In this document: positions 19,601-25,031 of the stretch, in pieces
How positions within the stretch are numbered: position 1 is the stretch's first letter
Layout: each line of letters starts with the position of its first letter
DNA from: G964291335 sp964291335
Lineage (GTDB): Bacteria; Chloroflexota; Dehalococcoidia; Lucifugimonadales; UBA3495
Reading direction: 5' to 3'
Assembly: GCA_964291335.2 (NCBI GenBank)
Contig: OZ219748.1
Coordinates: 930,001 to 994,000 of the forward strand
Length of the DNA: 64,000 bases
Translations under genes and position numbers: made by a program
Notes under the pieces: model-generated
What the model saw: only the letters and a program-made list of their open reading frames with translations
What the model was told of the DNA's origin: nothing
Databases searched by the model: none

Positions 19601-19795
19601 TGGCCGCGGCGGAACCCACGGCCACGCCAGTACCGCCCCCCGACGGCGACGGCCGTACCGCCGACGCCTACGCCGCCGGCCCCGCCGGCAGAACCGGACG
19701 GCGTCAACTGGCTGCTGTGGGTGATAATCGGGCTGGTGGTAGTAGCGCTGGCTGCCGGCGGGGTGTACCTGTACCGGCGGCGGCAGGCCGGCTGA
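16665..19795 (+). pseudogene. Broken FN3/PT-repeat surface protein, copy 2
   Basis: Homologous to copies 1 and 3: start MADKGG, 12-C tract, signal anchor, short TDTPTPTSTP linker, several FN3 domains, Pro/Thr stalk and a C-terminal helix. Four lesions relative to copy 1. A lost C near 16980 (TCTCCGGG for TCTCCCGGG) gives a stop at 16986-16988. GGA to TGA at 18068-18070 stops a second part. A lost G near 18310 (4 for 5 G) shifts frame. An extra C near 19640 (6 for 5 C) pushes the membrane anchor out of frame. Outside these points the FN3 frames are intact, with high similarity to copy 1, so decay is recent or the locus is a silent donor. A sequencing error could explain single lesions but hardly the point stop. 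Confidence 0.85.
16708..16719 (+). repeat. Poly-C tract (12 C) in 5' coding region of copy 2
   Basis: Twelve C, 43 nt after the ATG at 16665. At this length the leader joins the signal anchor frame (RVWAGLTDY). Unlike copies 1 and 3 there is no ATG just before the anchor here, so translation must come from 16665. Confidence 0.85.
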
Positions 19796-19842
19796 CCGGC
19801 CAAGCTAGCCGGGCCAGCCCGTAACCGCCGGCGCAGCGTAAA

Positions 19843-19871
19843 GGGATACCCCAATACCCGTTGGGAATACC
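19843..19871. repeat. Palindromic flanking repeat, right of FN3/PT copy 2
   Basis: 29-nt motif with a CCAA/TTGG dyad matching 12771-12799 at 25 of 29 positions; GCGTAAAGGGATAC is shared with the copy 1 side. Confidence 0.45.
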
Positions 19872-19960
19872 CCCCTGGGGGTAAGGTAGTTTTGACGTTG
19901 TCTTTCTGTTAGAATATCTGATACTGTCTGCAATGACGCCAGGCAATGAGGAGGAACGCC

Positions 19961-20446
19961 ATGCCGCAAACTACCGGACTGGGCCATGTGGGTATCTATG
20001 CCGACGACTTTATGAGGCAGCGCGATTTCTATACCCGGGTCATCGGACTGAAGGTTGCCGATGAAAACCTGGAACGGGGAATGTGTTTCATGTCTTCCGA
20101 CCCGGTGTCGGAACACCACGAGTTTGTTGTGATGAAAGGTCGCAAGGCGGACGAAGATACCAACGTCATTCAGCAGATTTCCTTCAAGGTTCCCACCATT
20201 CAGGATATGCGCGATTACAAGGCCAGGCTGGAAGCAGAGAATATAACCATCGAGCGTATTGTCAGCCACGGCAACGCCTTTGGTATGTATTTCTTTGACC
20301 CGGAAGGCAATCGGGTGGAACTTTACTACCGAACCGGTTTTCCGGTGCCCCAACCCCACGGCGACCTGATTGACCTGGAGCGCACCGATGAGGAACTGCT
20401 GGCCGACGCCCGCCATCTGCTGCTGACCAAACAGCCGACCGGGTAA
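19961..20446 (+). CDS. VOC-family protein, extradiol-dioxygenase-like
   Basis: 161 aa. I chose the ATG at 19961 because GGAGG lies 6-7 nt upstream; an earlier in-frame ATG at 19946 overlaps that box. Two beta-alpha-beta-beta-beta modules of the glyoxalase/dioxygenase fold: LGHVGIYADDFMRQRDFY at the start, EHHEFVVMKG in the middle, FFDPEGNRVELYYRTGF at the end. The likely 2-His-1-Glu metal triad is the His in LGHVG, a His in EHHEF and the Glu in RVELYY, so catechol-type ring cleavage or a related metal-dependent reaction is possible. Substrate unknown. It appears to be a single-gene unit between the broken copy 2 and an alpha/beta hydrolase, a pairing seen in aromatic degradation, but this is only suggestive. 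Confidence 0.8.
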   Translation: MPQTTGLGHVGIYADDFMRQRDFYTRVIGLKVADENLERGMCFMSSDPVSEHHEFVVMKGRKADEDTNVIQQISFKVPTIQDMRDYKARLEAENITIERIVSHGNAFGMYFFDPEGNRVELYYRTGFPVPQPHGDLIDLERTDEELLADARHLLLTKQPTG

Positions 20447-20483
20447 ACCCTCCCCTGCTCGCGCCACCGGGCGGCAAAGGGGT

Positions 20484-20518
20484 ATAATGGGGCGCGCGGT
20501 TATCGTGCGCCCCATTAT
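20484..20518. terminator. Perfect 12-bp inverted repeat after the VOC gene
   Basis: Stem ATAATGGGGCGC with its exact complement around an 11-nt loop, 38 nt past the VOC stop and 64 nt before the hydrolase start. No U-tract follows. It includes a TATAAT, so it may be a terminator, an operator, or both. Confidence 0.45.
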
Positions 20519-20581
20519 CATAAGGGGCAATTCCGAGGCTCCCAGCTAACCGGTTGCTGCGGGGCCGGTCAGCGCCTTTTT

Positions 20582-21763
20582 ATGCCAACCAGTTTTCTGA
20601 TTGCCCTGAGCCGGTTCAGCGGCCGGGTGGCATACCGGTTGTATCTGGGCGTGGGAGTCTCGGTACTGGCGGCGACCGTTCTGTTTACAATTTTTCCCCA
20701 ATTCCCCGCCGGTTTCCACACCTTGCTGTTTGTTGCCCAGGCGCTTAATGCGCCGGTAAAACCCCAGTCCTGGTTCACCGCCACGCCGACCCGGACGCAA
20801 GTTGTTTATCCGCGGCCCGATGGGCCGGGCGAGGCAGACATCTACTACATTCCCGACGGCAAGCGGCGGGCCGCCTTGCTGGTGTTCCTGGGGGCTAATG
20901 CTGCCGGGCCGGACGATCCGGACGTGGTTAACGTTGGCAATGCGCTGGCCCGGGCCGGCTATGTTGCTATGTTCGTCTGGTCGCCCGCTATGGGACAGCA
21001 GAATAACGTGGCGCCGGCGGAAATCGAAAACCTGATCCACGCCTTCCAGTATTTGCGCCGCCGCGAGTTTGTGGACCCGGCCCGTACCGGAATGGCCGGC
21101 TTTTCCGTCGGCGCCTCCTTCGTGATGGTGGCCGCCGCCGATTCTCGCATACGCCAGGATGTCGCCTTCGTCAATTCCTTTGGAGCCTATTACGACGCGC
21201 GGGAGTTGCTGGTTCAGGTAGCAAGCAATTCCCGAATCTTCAACGGGCAGACCGAACCCTGGCCGGTGGACCAACTGACCAGGCGCGTGTTTGCCAATGA
21301 ACTAATCAAAGTGGCTCCTGAACCTGAAGAGCAGGCGTGGCTGGCCCGCCGGTTCCTGTATGATACCGCTGCCGCCGGCGAAATGCCTCCGCTGTCGCCG
21401 CCGGCCGACCTTTCCCGGCAATTGCTGGAAGGCCCGACGCCGGAGCAGGCGGAAGCCTTGCTGGAGCAGCTGCCGCCCGATTTCCAGGCTAAACTGCACG
21501 ACATTTCTCCCAGCCGGCGCCTGGCCGACCTGCCGGGGCGGTTGATGATTATGCACGACATAGGAGACCCTTTGATACCGGTAGGCGAATCCCGCAAGCT
21601 GGTGGCCGCCCTCCGGGAGCAGGGCCGGAGCGACCTGCGCTACACCGAAACGGAAATTTTCGAGCATGTCCGGCCAGGCAGCGATTTACAACCCTGGAAG
21701 CTGCTCAAAGGAGGATTTCAACTTTACCGGCATATGTACGGCATCTTCAGAATGGCAGCCTAG
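20582..21763 (+). CDS. Membrane-anchored alpha/beta hydrolase
   Basis: 393 aa. An N-terminal hydrophobic segment (~20-40, YLGVGVSVLAATVLFTIF) suggests an uncleaved anchor with the catalytic domain outside. The alpha/beta-hydrolase triad is visible: nucleophile Ser in GMAGFSVGASF (about residue 182), acidic residue in MIMHDIGDPLIP (about 325) and His in IFEHVRP (about 362). The nucleophile elbow GFSVG and general layout resemble dienelactone-hydrolase/esterase relatives. A cap-like insert rich in Pro and Leu lies between strands (~225-310). Substrate unknown. No Shine-Dalgarno is clear; the 64-nt gap from the upstream hairpin leaves room for its own promoter. Confidence 0.75.
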   Translation: MPTSFLIALSRFSGRVAYRLYLGVGVSVLAATVLFTIFPQFPAGFHTLLFVAQALNAPVKPQSWFTATPTRTQVVYPRPDGPGEADIYYIPDGKRRAALLVFLGANAAGPDDPDVVNVGNALARAGYVAMFVWSPAMGQQNNVAPAEIENLIHAFQYLRRREFVDPARTGMAGFSVGASFVMVAAADSRIRQDVAFVNSFGAYYDARELLVQVASNSRIFNGQTEPWPVDQLTRRVFANELIKVAPEPEEQAWLARRFLYDTAAAGEMPPLSPPADLSRQLLEGPTPEQAEALLEQLPPDFQAKLHDISPSRRLADLPGRLMIMHDIGDPLIPVGESRKLVAALREQGRSDLRYTETEIFEHVRPGSDLQPWKLLKGGFQLYRHMYGIFRMAA

Positions 21764-21894
21764 CTTTGCGCCGTCCCTGAAACACGCCGCCGCAACGGGC
21801 CAAGTCAATGGTCAGCCCACACCGGGCAGCGCCCGGCGTTGACCAGGACTCCGGCGCCGCAGCTGCCCCAACCCTGGCAAGGAGGTTCGTTGTT

Positions 21895-22299
21895 ATGGCT
21901 CAATACGACGGTCGCTGCGAGGCCTGCGGCCGGGAACTTGACGAAACGCCTTTCAACCCGGCCCGAATTCCCGTCACCTTTAACCCTAACCCGGATGAAC
22001 CCAAAAACTTTGTGGAACGCAGCCTTAAGGAACACAACCGACTGCTGGAAACGCTGACCAGTCAGTTGGGGGAGCTGCTGGAGTTGGCGAAGCAGGGCCA
22101 GGGGAACACCGATTCTGCCTTGCCCCTGCTGGAAGAGCTGCGACAGAACCTGCGGCCCCGTCATGGCTTGTGCATCGACGGCAACTGCGCCCCCTGTCGG
22201 GTCCACGAAGAGGCGATCAAGGAGCATGTGCTGCTTTACATCGACTGGAAGATTCCGGGAACGGTGGCGCAGTTGCAGCAGGCGCGGCGCCGAAATTGA
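21895..22299 (+). CDS. Small Cys-rich hypothetical protein, putative zinc-binding
   Basis: 134 aa from the ATG at 21895, with AAGGAGG 9 nt upstream; the frame is open to 21808 but that start lacks a ribosome-binding site. CEACGREL at the N-terminus and CIDGNCAPC near residue 105 give two Cys clusters that could form one zinc ribbon. Between them lies a helix with Leu heptads (NRLLETLTSQLGELLELA), perhaps a coiled coil. No signal peptide. I do not recognise the family. Followed by a convergent DUF1385 gene. Confidence 0.7.
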   Translation: MAQYDGRCEACGRELDETPFNPARIPVTFNPNPDEPKNFVERSLKEHNRLLETLTSQLGELLELAKQGQGNTDSALPLLEELRQNLRPRHGLCIDGNCAPCRVHEEAIKEHVLLYIDWKIPGTVAQLQQARRRN

Positions 22300-22405
22300 C
22301 TTGTGCCGGGTGCTCGGCGCGCCAGGCTCCCTTTGCCGGGCCGGAAAGCCGCGCCTGGCGCGCCATTGGCCTTTCTGAAGGAACTTGCTGAAGGAAAGGA
22401 AAGGC

Positions 22406-23395
22406 CTAGAACTGCCCTTCGTCCTCCGGGCCTGACGAATTTGCCGGCGCATCCGCCAGGGCGGGCCGGGGGTCTTCCGGCGGCGGGGGATTGAAGGGAG
22501 AAACATAAAGCTCCCCGGCATCGGCGGCCACCGCTGCGCCCATAGCCGTAATTGCCACTTCAATCTGGTCATCCTCGGGCGGTCGGGTGGTCAGCCGTTG
22601 CAGCCACAGGCCGGGGGCGGCCATCCACCGGGCTACCAGCCAGGCAGGATGTACGCCGCTGAACCGGATAAGTTCGTAGCTGATGGAAGCGACTACCGGG
22701 ATCAGCAGCACCCGGGACAGTATCCGCCATTCCAGGTCCGGCCTTCCCAGAAAGGCAAATACGATAACCGACACCAGCACTACCGTCAGCAGGAAGGCGG
22801 TGCCGCAGCGGGGGTGCGGCGTGCCGAATTTGCGCACGTTAGCCACGGTCAGAGGCAGCCCGGCCTCGTAGGCGTGCACGGCCATGTGTTCTGCGCCGTG
22901 ATAGGCAAACACCCGGCGAATGTCCTTGAGCAGCCCAATGCCGCCGATATAGGCGACCAGAACAGCCAGGCGTATTGCCCCTTCGATAACGTTGCTGACC
23001 AAATCGGACGCTATGTAAGGGTCCGCCAGCCGTACCGCCAGAAGCGGCAGGATGAAGAACAGCCCAACGCCCAGGGTCAGGGATATGGCCAGGGTAACCG
23101 CCAGAAGCCAGCCGGGAACCTCTCCCGCCCCCTCTGCCGGGTCTTCCGAAGCCACGGCGGCCGAGCGGTTCAGCGCCTTAATGCCCAACGTCAGGGTCTC
23201 GGCCAGAACCAGCATGCCCCGGAGGAACGGAATACGCCGTAACGGCCCGGTAAAAGCCGTACTCAGGGGTTCGTAGCAGTGGTAAATGCTGCCGTCCAGA
23301 CGGCGCACCGCCAGACTGAGGTGCGTTCGGCCGCGAATCATCACCCCTTCAACGACCGCCTGTCCGCCGTAGGTAAATCCGGGTTGTTCCGCCAC
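22406..23395 (-). CDS. DUF1385 (YqhQ-like) integral membrane protein
   Basis: 329 aa, GTG start. The DUF1385 hallmark YGGQAVVEGVMIRG is at residues 9-22, with RRVFAYHGAEHMAVHAYE and PHPRCGTAFLL further on; these conserved His/Glu/Cys residues have led to the label 'metal-dependent enzyme', but no reaction is proven. Four or so hydrophobic segments (about 105-130, 145-165, 200-225, 230-250) make it a membrane protein. In Firmicutes and Chloroflexota it often lies near rpmE and prfA, and here rpmE is the upstream neighbour on the same strand. A terminator at 23581-23619 separates them, so it probably has its own promoter. Confidence 0.88.
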   Translation of the reverse strand: MAEQPGFTYGGQAVVEGVMIRGRTHLSLAVRRLDGSIYHCYEPLSTAFTGPLRRIPFLRGMLVLAETLTLGIKALNRSAAVASEDPAEGAGEVPGWLLAVTLAISLTLGVGLFFILPLLAVRLADPYIASDLVSNVIEGAIRLAVLVAYIGGIGLLKDIRRVFAYHGAEHMAVHAYEAGLPLTVANVRKFGTPHPRCGTAFLLTVVLVSVIVFAFLGRPDLEWRILSRVLLIPVVASISYELIRFSGVHPAWLVARWMAAPGLWLQRLTTRPPEDDQIEVAITAMGAAVAADAGELYVSPFNPPPPEDPRPALADAPANSSGPEDEGQF

Positions 23396-23580
23396 TATCC
23401 CGCCGCCGGTGCACTCAAGCCGGGTTTTTGAGCCGCCGCCAATCGCGCCATCGCTTCCCGCTCAGCCGGCCAGCCAGTCTTCAGCGCCGGGTCAGCAGAA
23501 CTTGCGCTGACCCGAGGGAGGCTCGGCCCGCTGCCGGCGGTTAACTGACCGCCGCCCGGCGGCGTTGGGCGAATGCCGGC

Positions 23581-23619
23581 AAAAAAAGAACCGAAGGTCA
23601 ACCGGCCGGCCCTCGGTTC
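23581..23619 (-). terminator. Rho-independent terminator of the rplU-rpmA-rpmE cluster
   Basis: On the minus strand a stem built on GAACCGA and TCGGTTC, with a GC-rich inner part, is followed directly by seven T. It lies 29 nt past the rpmE stop. Confidence 0.85.
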
Positions 23620-23647
23620 CAAAGAGACTGCCACATCACCACCGGGG

Positions 23648-23848
23648 TTACTGCAAATTGTAGCGACGCCGCAGGCGCTCGATGCGGCCTTGCGTGTCAA
23701 CGATCCGCTGCTCCCCGGTATAAAAAGGGTGGCACTTGCTGCACACTTCAACGCGCATGGCCGGTTTGGTGGCCCCGGTCTGAAAAACGTTGCCGCAAGA
23801 GCAGGTAACCGTAGCATTATAAAATTGGGGGTGTATGCCTGCCTTCAT
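23648..23848 (-). CDS. rpmE: 50S ribosomal protein L31
   Basis: 66 aa, starting MKAGIHPQFY. The zinc-binding type of bL31: Cys pair in TCSCGNVF and CSKCHPFYTG. Its surface position on the 50S central protuberance bridges to the 30S subunit. The end GRIERLRRRYN is typical. Having the four Cys suggests it is the zinc-replete form. Last gene of the L21-L27-L31 minus-strand cluster, 79 nt after rpmA, followed by a clear terminator. A larger overlapping frame at 23395-23817 is not real. Confidence 0.97.
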   Translation of the reverse strand: MKAGIHPQFYNATVTCSCGNVFQTGATKPAMRVEVCSKCHPFYTGEQRIVDTQGRIERLRRRYNLQ

Positions 23849-23927
23849 CTTTTCAGCTCTCTTGGATGCCGGCCCGGACGCCCTGCCTTAACCCAGACGG
23901 ACGCTGCCGGGGTCGGCGCTTTCTGAA

Positions 23928-24188
23928 TCAGGATTCCACCGGGTAAACGCTGACCTGACGGCGCCCCCTGGCGGCCCACTCAAACTTTACTTTTCCGGCC
24001 GTCATAGCGTAGATGGTATAGTCCCGGCCCAGACCCACGTTATTGCCCGGGCGGATGCGGGTTCCTCTCTGCCGGATGATGATGGCGCCGGGGGTGACCT
24101 GTTCGCCCCCGTATCTCTTTACCCCCAACCGTTTGCCGTTGCTGTCGCGGCCATTGTTGCTGCTGCCGCCGGCTTTCTTGTGCGCCAT
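23928..24188 (-). CDS. rpmA: 50S ribosomal protein L27
   Basis: 86 aa. bL27 sits near the peptidyl-transferase centre. N-terminus MAHKKAGGSSNNGRDSNGKR is diagnostic, with no Firmicutes-type cleaved extension; GGEQVTPGAIIIRQRGT and PGNNVGLGRDYTIYA follow. Three nt downstream of rplU, so co-translated in the usual rplU-rpmA order. Confidence 0.98.
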   Translation of the reverse strand: MAHKKAGGSSNNGRDSNGKRLGVKRYGGEQVTPGAIIIRQRGTRIRPGNNVGLGRDYTIYAMTAGKVKFEWAARGRRQVSVYPVES

Positions 24189-24191
24189 AAA

Positions 24192-24512
24192 TTAACCTCC
24201 AACCCGAATATCCTGAATAATCAGGCGGGTGTAGTTCTGCCGATGGCCCCGCTTGCGCCGGTAGCGGGTCTTGGCCTTGTACTTGAAAACCATCAGCTTC
24301 CGGTCTTTGTAGTGGGATTGAACCTGAGCCACTACTTTGGCGCCGGCCACGCGGGGAGCGCCAAAGCGGACCTGCCCTCCCTCAGATACGGCCAGCACTT
24401 CGCTGAATTCAATCGCATCGCCTGCCGGCACGGGAAGCAGTTCCACGTCCAGCACGTCGCCCGACTTGACGCGATACTGCTTGCCGCCGGTCTTGAAAAT
24501 TGCGTAATCCAT
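24192..24512 (-). CDS. rplU: 50S ribosomal protein L21
   Basis: 106 aa. bL21 binds 23S rRNA near L20. Start MDYAIFKTGGKQYRV is diagnostic, then GDVLDVELLP, GAKVVAQV, and the end KTRYRRKRGHRQNYTRLII. First gene of the ribosomal cluster; the promoter should lie in 24513-24580. No leader structure is recognised there. Confidence 0.98.
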   Translation of the reverse strand: MDYAIFKTGGKQYRVKSGDVLDVELLPVPAGDAIEFSEVLAVSEGGQVRFGAPRVAGAKVVAQVQSHYKDRKLMVFKYKAKTRYRRKRGHRQNYTRLIIQDIRVGG

Positions 24513-24582
24513 AATAACCTGCTACCTCAACCAGCATAGTCTAAGGCAGACGACCGGCCGGTGTCAAGGCGAAAATGGCTCC

Positions 24583-24610
24583 GGCATTCCCAACAGGCGT
24601 TGGGATAAAC
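24583..24610. repeat. Palindromic flanking repeat, left of FN3/PT copy 3
   Basis: Perfect 6-bp dyad CCCAAC/GTTGGG around AGGC within GGCATTCCC ... GGGATAAAC; same type as 9247-9273 and inverted relative to 12771 and 19843. Confidence 0.5.
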
Positions 24611-24659
24611 GTAATAGCATAGAGCCGGCAGGGAAACCGGAAAGCCGGGAGGCAGCGCC

Positions 24660-24938
24660 ATGGCCCAACCCGGAGCATTCCCGGACGGAATGCAATGCCT
24701 CGCTGCGGCGGCCAACTGGCGGCCCAAATACGGACGCTCCCGCAGCCAGCAGACTTACCACTACAGCCAGCGCCACTACCACTTCGTCCCGGGAACCGGG
24801 CTTCCCCACCAGTCGGAGCAGCTCAAAGCCCAGGCCGCAAGGTATTCCCCCGCCGGAACTTCTCTGCTAAAATCCATAATCGCAGCCCCCAATGCGGGAA
24901 AAGGGCTGCTCAACCAAATCGGCAACCTGACGAGGTAA
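24660..24938 (+). CDS. Conserved small MAQPGAF protein upstream of FN3/PT copy 3
   Basis: 92 aa, ATG preceded by GGGAGG at 7 nt. Starts MAQPGAFPDGMQC, contains NWRPKYGRSRSQQTYHYSQ and a Tyr/His/Gln-rich stretch. A homologous module with the same ribosome-binding site lies at 9322 before copy 1, with mostly conservative changes and length differences in multiples of three, which argues for coding. No signal peptide, membrane helix or known domain. The final ~25 codons coincide with the TAAAAT-hairpin leader of the next gene. It stops three bases before the ATG at 24942, so it could be translationally coupled to it. Function unknown. Confidence 0.55.
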   Translation: MAQPGAFPDGMQCLAAAANWRPKYGRSRSQQTYHYSQRHYHFVPGTGLPHQSEQLKAQAARYSPAGTSLLKSIIAAPNAGKGLLNQIGNLTR

Positions 24939-24941
24939 GCT
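24868..24941 (+). promoter_or_regulatory. Conserved leader of FN3/PT copy 3: TAAAAT box, hairpin, GAGG
   Basis: TAAAAT at 24868-24873, stem GCAGCCC at 24882-24888 region with GGGCTGC at 24903-24909, then GACGAGG 6 nt before the ATG at 24942. Almost identical to the leader of copy 2. Confidence 0.45.
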
Positions 24942-25031
24942 ATGGCAGATAAAGGCAGACACCTGCTCAGCTCTGGAATGAATACCCCCCCCCCCCCCCC
25001 CCCCCCCCCCCCGAGTTTGGGGGTGGGCTGA
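24942..25031 (+). other. Leader frame with poly-C, ending at TGA overlapping the FN3/PT copy 3 start
   Basis: ATG at 24942 (start MADKGRH, matching MADKGG of copy 2) with a good GAGG box. With 28 C the frame reads a run of Pro, then SLGVG, and stops at TGA 25029-25031, whose last A is the first base of the ATG of the long protein. Tract lengths of 26 or 29 C would instead fuse it to the long protein, and 27 or 30 C would stop a little later at 25050. The layout suggests either re-initiation or a frame switch. Confidence 0.6.
24985..25012 (+). repeat. Poly-C tract (28 C) before FN3/PT copy 3
   Basis: Twenty-eight C in a row, extreme for a bacterial genome and surely length-unstable in replication. 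The exact count may also be an assembly estimate. Confidence 0.85.

Noticed and set aside
23395..23817. 140-residue minus-strand frame overlapping rpmE
   Set aside because: Conflicts with the certain L31 gene and runs through its terminator.
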